Assembly: GCA_029891345.1 (NCBI GenBank)
Contig: CM056997.1
Location: 221,154,172-221,218,171 of the forward strand
DNA: 64,000 bases
Direction of reading: 5' to 3'
From: Dryococelus australis
Lineage: Eukaryota > Arthropoda > Insecta > Phasmatodea > Phasmatidae
Position 1 is the first letter of the stretch. Each line of letters opens with the position of its first letter. Made by a program: the position numbers and the translations under genes. A model generated the notes under the pieces. It had not been told where the DNA came from. It was given only the letters and a program-made list of their open reading frames with translations, and searched no databases. Shown piece after piece: positions 22,805 to 35,220 of the stretch.

Positions 22805-25800
22805 GATGGTATGAAGGGGTGCAACATGTGAGAGCCGAGGGACATGGCGTAAAGGGCACGGGTATGTGAGCCCGGGTTACCGTGCGCTAACCGACCAGTG
22901 CAGCGGTCGCCGACGTGGCATGCTCACGCCACTACGAACGTGATGGTATGAAGGGGTGCAACATGTGAGAGCCGAGGGACATGGCGTAAAGGGCACGGGT
23001 ATGTGAGCCCGGGTTACCGTGCGCTAACCGACCAGTGCTGCGGTCGCCGACGTGTAGTGCCCATGCCACTACGAACGTGATGGTATGAAGGGGTGCAACA
23101 TGTGAGAGCCGAGGAACATGGCGTAAAGGGCACCGGTATGTGAGCCCGGGTTACAGTGCGCTAACCGACCAGTGCTGCGGTCGCCGACTTGGCATGCTCA
23201 CGCCACTACGAACGTGATGGTATGAAGGGGTGCAACATGTGAGAGCCGAGGGATATGGCGTAAAGGGCACGGGTATGTGAGCCCGGGTTACAGTGCGCTA
23301 ACCGACCAGTGCAGCGGTCGCCGACTTGGCATGCTCACACCACTACGAACGTGATGGTATGAAGAGGTGCAACATGTGAGAGCCGAGGGACATGGCGTAA
23401 AGGGCACGGGTATGTGAGCCCGGGTTACCGTGCGCTAACCGACCAGTGCTGCGGTCGCCGACGTGGTAGTGCTCACGCCACTACGAACGTGATGGTATGA
23501 AGGGGTGCAACATGTGAGAGCCGAGGAACATGGCGTAAAGGGCACGGGTATGTGAGCCCGGGTTACAGTGCGCTAACCGACCAGTGCAGCGGTCGCCGAC
23601 TTGGCATGCTCACGCCACTACGAACGTGATGGTATGAAGAGGTGCAACATGTGAGAGCCGAGGACATGGCGTAAAGGGCACGGGTATGTGAGCCCGGGTT
23701 ACAGTGCGCTCACCGACCAGTGCAGCGGTCACCGACTTGGCATGCTCACCCACTACGAACGTGATGGTATGAAGGGGTGCAACATGTGAGAGCCGAGGGA
23801 CATGGCGTAAAGGGCACGGGTATGTGAGCCCGGGTTACAGTGCGCTAACCGACCAGTGCAGCGGTCGCCGACTTGGCATGCTCACACCACTACGAACGTG
23901 ATGGTATGAAGAGGTGCAACATGTGAGAGCCGAGGGACATGGCGTAAAGGGCACGGGTATGTGAGCCCGGGTTACAGTGCGCTAACCGACCAGTGCAGCG
24001 GTCGCCGACTTGGCATGCTCACCCACTACGAACGTGATGGTATGAAGAGGTGCAACATGTGAGAGCCGAGGGATATGGCGTAAAGGGCACGGGTATGTGA
24101 GCCCGGGTTACCGTGCGCTAACCGACCAGTGCAGCGGTCGCCGACTTGGCATGCTCACGCCACTACGAACGTGATGGTATGAAGGGTGCAACATGTGAGA
24201 GCCGAGGGACATGGCGTAAAGGGCACGGGTATGTGAGCCCGGGTTACAGTGCGCTAAACCGACCAGTGCAGCGGTCGCCGACTAGGCATGCTCCAGCCCA
24301 CCTACGAACGTGATGGTATGAAGGGGTGCAACATGTGAGAGCCGAGGGACATGGCGTAAAGGGCACGGGTATGTGAGCCCGGGTTACCGTGCGCTAACCG
24401 ACCAGTGCTGCGGTCGCCGACGTGTAGTGCTCACGCCACTACGAACGTGATGGTAATGAAGGGGTGCAACATGTGAGAGCCGAGGGATATGGCGTAAAGG
24501 GCACGGGTATGTGAGCCCGGGTTACAGTGCGCTAACCGACCAGTGCAGCGGTCGCCGACTTGGCATGCTCACAACCACTACGAACGTGATGGTATGAAGG
24601 GGTGCAACATGTGAGAGCCGAGGGACATGGCGTAAAGGGCACGGGTATGTGAGCCCGGGTTACAGTGCGCTAACCGACCAGTGCTGCGGTCGCCGACGTG
24701 TAGTGCTCACGCCACTACGAACGTGATGGTATGAAGGGGTGCAACATGTGAGAGCCGAGGAACATGGCGTAAAGGGCACGGGTATGTGAGCCCGAGTTAC
24801 CGTGCGCTCACCGACCAGTGCAGCGGTCGCCGACGTGTAGTGCTCACACCACTACGAACGTGATGGTATGAAGAGGTGCATCATGTGAGAGCCGAGGGAC
24901 ATGGCGTAAAGGGCACGGGTATGTGAGCCCGGGTTACCGTGCGCTCACCGACCAGTGCAGCGGTCGCCGACTTGGCATGCTCACACCACTACGAACGTGA
25001 TGGTATGAAGGGGTGCAACATGTGAGAGCCGAGGGACATGGCGTAAAGGGCACGGGTATGTGAGCCCGGGTTACAGTGCGCTAACCGACCAGTGCAGCGG
25101 TCGCCGACTTGGCATGCTCACGCCACTACGAACGTGATGGTATGAAGAGGTGCAACATGTGAGAGCCGAGGGATATGGCGTAAAGGGCACGGGTATGTGA
25201 GCCCGGGTTACCGTGCGCTAACCGACCAGTGCAGCGGTCGCCGACTTGGCATGCTCACGCCACTACGAACGTGATGGTATGAAGGGGTGCAACATGTGAG
25301 AGCCGAGGGATATGGCGTAAAGGGCACGGGTATGTGAGCCCGGGTTACCGTGCGCTAACCGACCAGTGCTGCGGTCGCCGACGTGTAGTGCTCACGCCAC
25401 TACGAACGTGATGGTATGAAGGGGTGCATCATGTGAGAGCCGAGGGACATGAAGTAAAGTGCACGCGTATGTGAGCCCGGGTTACCGTGCGCTCACCGAC
25501 CAGTGCAGCGGTCGCCGACTTGGCATGCTCACGCCACTACGAACGTGATGGTATGAAGAGGTGCAACATGTGAGAGCCGAGGGATATGGCGTAAAGGGCA
25601 CGGGTATGTGAGCCCGGGTTTCCGGTTCGCTAACCGACCAGTGCAGCGGTCGCCGACTTGGCATGCTCACGCCACTACGAACGTGATGGTATGAAGGGGT
25701 GCAACATGTGAGAGCCGAGGGATATGGCGTAAAGGGCACGGGTATGTGAGCCCGAGTTACCGTGCGCTCACCGACCAGTGCAGCGGTCACCGACTTGGCA

Positions 25801-25956
25801 TGATCACGCCACTACGAACGTGATGGTATGAAGAGGTGCAACATGTGAGAGCCGAGGGACATGGAGTAAAGGGCACTGGTTTGTCAGCCCGGGTTACCGT
25901 GCGTTCACAGACCAGTGCAGTGGTCGCCGACGTGTAGTGCTCACGCCACTACGAAC
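22805..25956. repeat. 137-bp GC-rich satellite, about 23 copies
   Basis: Unit landmarks: GATGGTATGAAGG, CAACATGTGAGAGCCGAGG, CACGGGTATGTGAGCCCGGG, CGACCAGTGC-GCGGTCGCCG and CACTACGAACGT. Units fall in two main forms: CTTGGCATGCTCACGCCA (majority) and CGTGTAGTGCTCACGCCACTAC (about seven). Each form can still make a small hairpin (TGGC/GCCA or GTAGTG/CACTAC). GC content is far above the flanks. It starts right after an A-rich tract (22781-22803). The 102-codon minus frame is a repeat by-product. Confidence 0.97.
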
Positions 25957-26423
25957 ATTGTGCAAGTGTTCCAATTGGAAAAGCTCATGCCTGTGTCTGG
26001 AGGTTGTCGTGCAGCTACGACGCTCACTAAATAGACATTTGTGAGAACAGACTGGGAGAGAAACGAGGACTTACCTTGGGAGAGATCTTCATTCATAACA
26101 ATTGGTAAGGGGAGATGGGTTATGAGACAATTTTGCACAAATTAAGTTCTAATATTGTTAATATAATTATTTTATTTATATTTTTTAAAGGGTTTTTCAG
26201 GATATTTTTAAAATATCTTTTTAAAGAGTCAAAAGAGAATATTTAAAATGTTTCCATGTTCCTTGTAATTAAATGACAAAGTAAAGTTTGTATTTGATTG
26301 GAATGTTTTGCATAAAGAGTGAAAATATTTCCACTTTGGGTATTTCCTTAACAAACCTCGCACAATAAAACTTTTTTTTTGTATCTATGCTGTTTTCTGA
26401 CGATAGTGCTGAGTGTGAGGAGG
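25957..26423. other. Satellite right flank with a fragment of repeat D
   Basis: GAGATGGGTTATGAGACAAT and TTGCACAAATT at 26112-26147 match 11326-11362. The rest is AT-rich with no recognised feature. Confidence 0.45.
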
Positions 26424-26668
26424 GCAGAGATTTGGGTGGCTCTTTACAGCGAGGTGTTGAGAAGCGATTAGGGTGATTGAAGTGCGTATGGAGCAGTGCC
26501 GAAGGGAAGGGGCGGGGGAACGGGAGATCCCCGAGAAGACCCTCCGACCAGCGATATCGTCCAGCACGATTGCCACCTAAGAGAATCCGGAGTGAACCGG
26601 CCAGGGATTGAGCCCGGTTCGCCTTGGTGCTAGGTTGGGAATCTAACCGTTCAGCCACCGCGGCCCCG
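26424..26668 (-). mobile_element. tRNA-derived SINE S1, near full length
   Basis: Minus strand starts CCGGGGCCGCGGTGGCTGAA, has B-box CCGGGCTCAATCCCTGG, then CTCCGGATTCTC, CGTGCTGGACGATATCGC, TCTCGGGGATCTCCCG, CCTTCGGCACTGCTCCATAC and GAGCCACCCAAATCTCTGC. A 319-codon minus frame (27228-26269) runs through it and is therefore not credible as a gene over this part. Confidence 0.92.
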
Positions 26669-26674
26669 GCTGCC

Positions 26675-26850
26675 TGCTGAAAAAAGTTCCCTATTGGCTG
26701 GGTGGTCGGTTGATAATTAGGTAACCGTTTGCTGGTTGGAGAACGGCGTTCAAAAAATTTGGTGTTCAGCGACTGCATTTCGCTGACGTGTGCGACGTAG
26801 AGTTCGTGATGTAAACGGCTGTTTCTACTCTCTATTTTTAAGTACTCTGT
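26675..26850 (+). repeat. Dispersed repeat R-A, copy 2
   Basis: GTTCCCTATTGGCTGG, GAACGGCGTTC, GCTGACGTGTGCGA, GTAAACGGCTGTTTC and TTAAGTACTCTGTG match the 62.3-62.5-kb copy and the 43.0-kb copy in order. It includes an inverted CCAAT box. It directly abuts the head of a SINE. Confidence 0.65.
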
Positions 26851-26869
26851 GATTCGGTCACACTGCAGC

Positions 26870-27340
26870 GTTCCAGTACCGCTGGCATGCCTCGCTGCGA
26901 CACACAGGGACTCTCCGTGAGTGGCCGAGGCGGGGCATGAAGGCACGACCTCGCGTGCTGGGGGGTCACCGAAAACGCCCCCCGCTGGGGCCGCTAACTC
27001 GTCGTCATTACAGAGTAAACACGTGGCGCTTGGCCGCGCTGTAATGACAGCCCGCGAGCTGCCCGGAGACACCTCGATGACAGGGATGGTTGTTGTCGCG
27101 TCGAGGGGAAATGGAATGGCACTTGAGGCCCATAGTCCCGCGGCCTGTAATCTCCGGCCCACTGTGACCGATGGGAAAGCACACACCCACGTGGGAAAAT
27201 CACGGCCAAGCCTCATATTACCCAGCACCCAGCGTGTTATTACTCGTCAGCGATTCCGGGCTCTTCGGGAATCAAGTAAGTTATGAAGACGCGCGGCGAG
27301 GTCGCCAGCCAGCACGCACGGATCTGCGATACTGATCTAC
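26870..27340 (+). other. GC-rich, CpG-containing segment with a 121-codon open frame
   Basis: A plus frame (26921-27286) starts MAEAGHEGTTSRAGG and remains open until a splice-donor-like A-GTAAGT at about 27273. GTCATTACAG (27004) followed by an inverted CTGTAATGAC (27040) forms a 10-bp stem; the first copy also resembles a splice acceptor. The protein matches no family I know, and the opposite strand is open too, as expected of GC-rich DNA. It could be a first exon, a CpG island or a chance frame. Confidence 0.2.
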
Positions 27341-28612
27341 CGCGGTCTGCCCTTCACACATCTCTACACGTTTATTTTAGGGACCCGCCACTTTGCCCAG
27401 CCGTACAATCAATTCTCTCCCCGAAATACGTTTTTAAAAATTACAGCTTCGTAGTAATAACTGCAATCTTCACACTCCGTTATAAAATACTTGGTCCTCT
27501 ACGTGTGTTTTTCCCTAACACCCCTCTTTTTTTTTTAATTATTGTGTCCAAAAAAAATTAAACTTTGAATTCATCAAATAAAACAACTCCACTGCAACAT
27601 CTGTTGAAAGAGGTTGAAAAATGTCACACATGAAGCTCGTACCCTACAAACTTCCCATCATACGCAAATGGCATTGTCATGATGTTAACGATATTTTTGT
27701 AATTTTTATTTTTTAAGTATTCTGCTTTATCGCTACACGCTGAGTGCACGTTCTCTACAGCAACCAGTAGTTTTTTTTTTCCTGCAGATATTAGCAAAAC
27801 TATTTCTGCACATTTTTTATTTAAAAACGACGTTTTGGTACACTACAGACTGTGTAGCACAAATGTTCGTTTAGCCCACTTTACACGTCACAGGTAAACT
27901 GTGTGAGATTTTTTTTTTACTAAGTTATTTGTCACTTTAGCTATGTAGCAGTGTATATCACGAGGAAATTTTGCAGATGTGTACAAATTATTATACTATA
28001 ACAAACTTATTACGGTTAATTAACATGAGATACGTAATTTTTATGGGGGGTGTGCAAAAATTTTGATGAAATCCTAAAGTGCCCCCCAAAACGGACCCAT
28101 GTTCAGATAATACAGCGAAACTCGACACAATCTAATCGCAGTCAAACGACATGTTGGTCCGACCGAGTACTCAAATATTGGATTCTGCAGCCATACTTGG
28201 CGCCCTGTTTAGGCTATTTACAAGCCAGGCGGTTTGTTGCTTAATTGTGATGTTACATCAGCACATGAATAGTGATGTACTTCAAACCATTCGTTCATTG
28301 TTGGTAATGAACGATTATTTGCGACCCTTCCCCGAGCACAGTTTGTGTTACGAAATGGATGATTTTCATATAAGTGTTGTTTCATAACGAAAAATTGCGT
28401 TTTTGAAAATAAGAATGGCGGTGACACCGAAGGAGGGCGAGTGTGTGTAAGCGTGAAACATAAGTTTTTTTATCTTGGACAGGAATCCTGTATAAAAAGT
28501 ATGTTATTTTTAAGAAAGGCGATCAATTTTCTTTCCCTAATAACAACTGCAAGAATAAAAGAATAATAAAATTAATCACATTGTAATAAAGTATACAAAC
28601 AAAATCCTGAAA
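27341..28612. other. AT-rich stretch without recognised gene
   Basis: Several poly(T) runs and short frames; no repeat family or RNA gene seen. Confidence 0.4.
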
Positions 28613-28866
28613 GGGGCCACAGTGACTAAGCAGTTAGTCTGCTCGCCTCCCACCAAGGCGATCCGGGTTCCATCCCCGGCCGGGTCACTACGGATTTTCG
28701 CATGTGGGTATCGTGCCATACGATGCCGTTGGTTGGCGGGTTTTTTCGGGGATTTCCCGTTCCCCCGCCCTTTCATTCCGGCGCTGCTCCATACTCACCT
28801 TAATCACCCGCATCGCCTCTGAAGACCCCGTTGTTAAGAGCCGTCCAAATCTCTTCATTCATTCAA
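28613..28866 (+). mobile_element. tRNA-derived SINE S1, full length with ATTC tail
   Basis: Starts GGGGCCACAGTGACTAAGC, with the clover-like CGCCTCCCACCAAGGCG stem-loop, B box CCGGGTTCCATCCCCGG, GGATTTTCGCATGTGGG, CCGTTGGTTGGCGGG, CCCCCGCCCTTTCATTCC, GGCGCTGCTCCATACTCACC and GTTAAGAGCCGTCCAAATCT. It ends in a short ATTC repeat. The anticodon-like stem (CGCCT/AGGCG, 7-nt loop) shows descent from a tRNA, possibly Val-, Asp- or Gly-like. Confidence 0.95.
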
Positions 28867-28949
28867 AATTATGAAAGTTTGAGGAAATTATATAAAACTA
28901 ACTCTCATTCACTCTAAATGCCAAAGCAAAAATATACGTTCAGGAAAAC

Positions 28950-29157
28950 ATTCGAACTCGCACTGCCCGCTCTGTAACCTGATGTATCAGAAAAATGAAA
29001 CACATTTTCACACAATATACCGTGCTTACAGCCTCTCATGTTCATCGCTATCATTCGAACTCGCACTGCCCGCTCTGTAACCTGATGTATCAGCAAAATG
29101 AAACACATTTTCACACAATATACCGTGCTTACAGCCTCTCATGTTCATCGCTATCAT
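28950..29157. repeat. 103-bp tandem duplication, two copies
   Basis: ATTCGAACTCGCACTGCCCG recurs 103 bp apart, and the copies are almost identical (one A/C difference after GTATCAG noticed). The second copy ends at about 29157 before ATTCCAATG. Confidence 0.9.
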
Positions 29158-29570
29158 TCCAATGTACCAGTCAGACACTCACATGCAAATTAGACATTCA
29201 AAAGTGGTGAAAATTTAACCATCGCAATTATTGAAAAACAATGTAACTGAAAATAGCAGTATTGAAGACTGTGAAAGGATAAATTAAATGCCTCAATTTC
29301 AGGATTTCATATGTGATTGATAACGACTTCCTTTAATTTATACTGCCTAAGCTCACCGAGTGTTAGTGAATTCAGCCGGTTGAAGCCATGGGAAACAAAA
29401 TGCCTCAATTAAAAATAACTCCACGACCACCGATGCATATTACTTGCTATGGTAAACGTTAGGAGAGGACAATTTCACGCACGATAACTGAAAATCATGT
29501 ATAAGTAGAGCATGAAAATTACTCTAAATTGCACCATTACGTGCACAGCTTATTTTCTTCTCACAAAATA
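29158..29570. other. AT-rich stretch, nothing recognised
   Basis: No feature seen between the 103-bp duplication and the CACTG-type terminus at 29571. Confidence 0.4.
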
Positions 29571-32500
29571 CACTGTAAAAAATAGGCGAAAATTTACACA
29601 TACAAATTTTTTAGTAATTTCAAATTTTTTATATTTATTTGGTAAAAATCACAGTACGTGTAATTAGAGACAACTTCAATAAAACAACGTGTTTCGTTGG
29701 CTCCCTCGTCTCCCGCCCCATTCAACACGACACCGTCCAAAGTTACGTTCTGCGAGGAGAAAAACATTGAAGTCCGTTGATTGAAAATTATAGTTGGGAC
29801 ATATTTAAGACACATAAAACTGACTTACATTCATACCTGGTTGCTGCATGCTGTGTCTGTGTTTGGTGATGGCCCGACCGCGGTTGAAGCGTAGTTACGG
29901 AACTTTCATAAAATGGAGTCACGCACACCTCACGCGCAACAGGTGTGGGTTATGGCTCACTTGCTACTGTGAAAGCTAGTTCCGGCAGTCGCATATGAGC
30001 ACCTTGGAGCGCTGGTGTTCCTTCCCCTCTGGCTGTGACGTCACGAGGCGCGCTGGGTCGCCGCACATTTTTCAAAGGGTTTTGTGTAACGCAGTGGACT
30101 CCTTATTTGGACAAAGACAAGGATAGGTTGGGGAATTGAAGACCCCTCTACAGCCTAATTGAACTTTGCAACATCTCACAAACAAGAAAATATCTGTCGC
30201 CGTATTAGGTAACGAACGCCCCTATTGTTGGATTCAATTAAAAAAAGTACTACTGTTCTGCTATTGGGGAGTGAATTGTTTCACCACTCTATCATTTAAT
30301 TGTGATTTATATGTAAATGTACAGGCGAGATAAGATGATCGGCCTCGAAAGAGCGTTCCCCTACAGTTATGTGTTGGTAAACAAATATTTTTAAAATCCA
30401 TCTTTAAAATGGCAGGCTCTTAAAGCAAGGAAAGGTTATGACGTCACTTTGACGTGAGAGTAGTTGCCAAAAATGGCTTAAGTTAAAATGCATTAATATT
30501 TGCAAATACTATTTACTAAAGGAACCTGAGAGCAACGTCGCTTTGAGCAGGAACCTTGTAGTGTTCAAACATTAATTTTCCTCGGAGGTTAAGGTTTGCT
30601 AGTTGCGAGCAGTTGACTCGTGTCATTGTGGACTCGAAGAAAATTTATAAAAATGCATTTTTGTGTAGGTAAGTTTTGGAAGCAGGCATGTCAACTTAGC
30701 CTGTGGTTATAATTTTAAATACGGGGCATTGCTCTTGCAATGTACAAATCACCTAACAGTAACAACTTAAGGAATGGCAAAACATAATTTTCAAAAGATT
30801 TGTGAATGACCTCTATATGTCTTGTACGCCAGGAATTTGTGCTAATTCAAAAGCATACTACAATTTTGAATGTTTTTATAAAAGTATTGAATATATTTTT
30901 GAGAAGTTTCAAAATGTGATTGAAGAAAATAATGTATAGTAGTAAACTTAGCTGCGTTTCAGATTTGCTTATAGTATTTTACTTGACTTTGTTTCCTTTT
31001 GAGAAATGATACTACTATGGAGAAAAAAATATGTATATGTTATGATTATCCTTTGATAATGTATAGTGGATGGAAAATTACATAAAGCAATTGTGTTTTC
31101 TGAACAAAATTATTAATCAAATGCAAACAAAACAAAACTAACAGAAAAATGTAAAGAAATGGTTACATATACTTCATGAGTTTTTGTGTTAGTTTGAACT
31201 TTTACTTTTCAATTATCTTTAACTTGCTAAAATATATTTTTTTACTGCTGGCATTTTGTGCCCTATTCAGACACTTTTGCTGGGATTTAGTGTTAATTCC
31301 AGCCTTGCTGCATCCTTCGGTTCAAGGGCTTAGCAAGGTCTAAAATTTTGCACAGATATTCTTAATAACACCCAAAAGTACTATATATCTTTGTTGAAAA
31401 TATATCGATGTTTGGCTTAATAAACACAATATTGGTGTTAATTAGCATATTTTGAAGTATGTGTAAAAATACACACTCTCGCTGTTATGCATAATCTTAA
31501 GTTATGCATTTTTACTTCTGCATAGTCGTATGATCATTCAATGTCAGTATAGTTGTACATAATCAATTGTGTAATTTTACTATCATTGTGTGTGTAAACT
31601 TGCATTACATTCTGGAGTATCTGCGTGAGCGTATATTTACACATACACATTTTTGGTAATTTTACGTTCTTATTTGAAATTTGCTCGAACGAGTACTGTA
31701 GTTGTAATTTTAGACTAATGTTCCTTGAAGTCAAAGACAATTACAAGTATTTGTTTAAAACATACGATCTAACAGTAGGGAGTAGAATTCAAAATGCTTT
31801 TGTGTGTTCAAAAGGAAATCCTAACTCCCGCTGATGGAATATGACGGCTTTTGTATAGAACTACCTACTCTATATCTAAAGTAAATTGTTACCCACATTT
31901 TGGAGATAACTTTTATAACTCTGTTAAAATACCCAGTTGCAAAACGGAGTGAAATAACATGAGAATTATAAAAACACACATACAAAATATGTGAATTAAC
32001 ATGACGAAGTTGTAAAGGAACATATGCTGACGGTAAATTGCTTTGTAAAATAATGAAAAATGTACAGAAATGGTGTAATTACAATTAGAGTTAATCTGCG
32101 ATTCTACTTGTTTGTTAGCTAGAAAATACACATACACAGTAGTGAAATCACAATTGTGATGTCTGTGTACATTTACTTGCTATGGAGAGAAAATACATGA
32201 ATATTGCAGTTTATATCCTGCTACATACTAATAAGGTGGTTGACCCAAATAAGGTCGCCACCATAAGATTTAATAATTTTTTTTATTCAAAATAATTATA
32301 GGAGCTACACAATTTTATCAAAACTTACTCGATCCATTCAGCTCATGTTGAAAAATTCATTACTCCAATGTGTACACAGTTAGCCATATATTAATTTTTT
32401 CCAAAATAAATACCAAGTGGCCTTGTTAGGAGCGAGGTGCTTCAAATAAGCCACACAACTATATTTACATGGACAAGTTATAAATAAAATTCGGAACATG

Positions 32501-32742
32501 TTTGAATGGTACTAAATTATTAAAATAGAACATAATAGAAGCTCAACAACCTCTGAAGGTATTATACACTTTAAAATCACCTTATATAAAGAGCACAAAA
32601 AAATTTTTAGCCACACTGGAGACAGTATAAAATCCCTCAATCTGATTAGTCAGTCCAACACTTCCTTCGCATGTTTGAATGGTACGTAATTATCGAAATA
32701 GAACACATTAGAAGCTGAACAACCTATGAAGTTATTATAAAC

Positions 32743-34496
32743 TCAAGAATCGCCTTGTGCCAGGGACACAGAAACATTTTTAGGCATACTGGGACAATAT
32801 AAGATCTCTTTGTCTGATTTTGACAGCCCAACACACTCCTCGTGCACATACGTCTTGCAACTTGCACAGAGCCGCATATCAGCAAGAAAATCTTGGTCGC
32901 AAAGGAAGCAGTACCAGCTCTCAGGTGTCTTGAGTTTTCTGCTATGTTGAGTTCCTCTGGTGCTTGGCTTTGACAGAGTTCCACTAGTGTTTGGCTCCGA
33001 CAAATTTCCTAAAGTCAGCCTCCCTACCTGGTTGCGTGGATTATTGGGCACTTTATTCCTAGGAGCTTTAGGCACGGTTCTTGAATTGTTTTCTTCAAAT
33101 AAAGATTTAACGACTTTCTGAGCCCTCAAATTGATGCATTTACATCGCTGGGTTCTTTGTGTTTTCAACTTTGGTGTGGCCAGGATTGCTGAAAGTGTTT
33201 GACCAGAAGTGTTGATAGAGTCGATGGTATTCTGGACGAGGGTGTTTGTTGGAGTAGAAATAAGGGTTTCAGTCGGTGCACGAACTGCAATAAACACATT
33301 TGTAACAGGAGGTTCTGACACAGCTGACTGAGAAGAAACATTCTGCAAAAGCACATTTGATATGGGAACTGAGTGTTCATCTTCTGATTCTGAGTTTGAT
33401 GATACAGACAGAAGAATCTATCTGTCTCTCATCCACTTGTGAAGTGTCTACTGAGACACTGACTGGATCTGGAGCACCATATGTGCACTGAGTGTCGGTC
33501 AAAGAGGCAGGAGCAAATGTAACTTCAGGGAAAATATCAGGATTATAAGGGTAAATCCATATTGCTTTAATCCATGAGATTACGTTTTTCGAGCCATAGA
33601 CCTGAGCCACATTGTGGAAAATATTTTTTCAAATGTGCTGCGATTTATTTTTCTATCTGGATGAATCATCCAAAATTTCATGACTTTGTCACCCCAAAAT
33701 TATTCGAAAGACTTGAACACTGATTTGTCTAAGGGCAGCAGCTCGTGGGTAGTGTTGATAGGCAAACAAAACAGTGTTATGTTATGTCTGTCCGCTGCTG
33801 AAACAATATTCGCATCCAGATGCGAGGAAGCGCCATCAAAGAGGAGCAGTGTTCTATCACCACTGGTTTTGTACTTAGCAAAGTGGTCAATCCACTGTGA
33901 GAAAGTTTCACATGTCATGCTCCCTTTAGGTGCCATTACAGCATTGGATCCTGGTGGCAAGTTCTCTTCCCATTCAGGTTTCAGTCGTTTGCCTCTGAAT
34001 AAAATCATTGGTGGCACAAACTGTCCCATAGCATTCCTACATGTTACAACAGTAACATTTTCTGTATGCTCCGAGGCTATAATGTGAACTCTTTCAACGC
34101 CTTTACGACCAGAAACCTGTTGTTGATGGTGTAGAGTCAGTCTACAACCTTTTTCCTCTACATTGTATATCAAATTAGGTTTATCAGCTACATCACATTC
34201 TAGCATTACATCTCTGAGTTTAGCAAAGTAATCTTAGACAATGTAACGATTAAGTTTCGAAGCTCTTCCGGGATTGAGATGTTGCGTTGTTCGCTTTGCT
34301 ACATCCGTTGTTATATAGTCAAGACAGGAGATCTGTCTGTCCTACCTGATATTATGATTACGTAATGTCCTTCGAGGATACCGAATTCAGATGCCATACC
34401 TTTGACGGAACGCCCACTGCGGACGGCTAATACGGCTGCATTCATTTGCTCACTTTTCCACTGAGCTCTCCGCATTTTTGACAGCACGGGGGGCAT
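32743..34496 (-). pseudogene. Tigger/pogo-type transposase pseudogene with C-terminal PHD-like finger
   Basis: The product would cut and paste the surrounding transposon in the nucleus. Reading down the minus strand from MPPVLSKMRR at 34496: a pipsqueak-type helix-turn-helix, then a DDE_1 domain (about 34245-33610) with YNVEEKGCRLTLHHQQ, PPMILF, LLLFDGASSHLD and THELLPLDKSVF, then a GIYPYNP-like segment and a serine-rich linker, and finally a Cys-rich PHD-like finger (WYCFLC to VHEEC, about 32900-32800) as in many animal Tigger proteins. Damage: a Glu replaces the expected first catalytic Asp; in-frame stops before the DDE core (about 34244) and at 33700; frameshifts near 34390, 33610 and 33400. 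The distance from HTH to DDE is only about 84 codons, so the second DNA-binding domain (CENP-B type) seems deleted. Confidence 0.9.
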
Positions 34497-34990
34497 ATTT
34501 ATCTGTAATAAGAACGTTACAGAATCATATAATGTTTCGTGGGATTTCACAAATTGGTTATTATCATGTGCTACGTTAACAATATTGGCACTGGTCAAAT
34601 TAAAGTTGTATTAAGTTGACATTAATTTATCTTTAAAATATCAACAATAAAATAAGTGACAATAGGAAATCTTTATAAAAAATATTAACACAATGCTAAA
34701 TACACCACAGCTAATAAAAGCTCTTTGACATTAGCCAAAAGTTTAAAAGTGTAAATAGTTTGGATGTATTTAATAAGAGTAAACTGTGCCCCTAACAAGG
34801 CCATCAAAGGCCATACATGGTCTTATTCGTGGCAACTACATGATAACTTATTATTTTTACAGCATTATATTATTACATTTATGAAATACTTTCCCATATG
34901 CTTGAAGAGCACTAATTATAGTTTAAGAACATATATAAATAAGTATTTTTAAATTCTACTTACCGCCAATATTCACACAGATGTGGATAC

Positions 34991-35220
34991 AAAACATTAT
35001 ACATCGCTCTCAAGATGGTCTACAAGGAGCAATAGCAAAACATTATACATCGCTCTCAAGATGGTCTACAAGGAGCAATAGCAAAACATTATACATCGCT
35101 CTCAAGATGGTCTACAAGGAGCAATAGCAAAACATTATACATCGCTCTCAAGATGGTCTACAAGGAGCAATAGCAAGACATTATACATCGCTCTCAAGAT
35201 GGTCTACAAGGAGCAATAGC
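34991..35220. repeat. 46-bp tandem array, five copies, inside the pogo element
   Basis: Five units (AAAACATTATACATCGCTC, AAGATGGTCTACAAGGAGC, AATAGC) are nearly identical; only an A-to-G change in the last unit was noticed. They lie between the transposase relic and the element's right terminal repeat. Confidence 0.97.

Noticed and set aside
22805-25956. CRISPR-like array
   Set aside because: Units are contiguous with no unique spacers, and the context is eukaryotic.
26120-26240. Inverted match between AT-rich tracts at 11.4 and 26.2 kb
   Set aside because: Beyond the short repeat-D fragment the match is low-complexity AT sequence and not reliable.
26269-27228. 319-codon minus frame
   Set aside because: Half of it is an antisense-free SINE S1 body and the rest GC-rich DNA open on both strands.
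28613-28690. Functional tRNA gene at the SINE head
   Set aside because: The anticodon-like stem is good but no acceptor stem closes, and the sequence continues into the conserved S1 body present at many sites.
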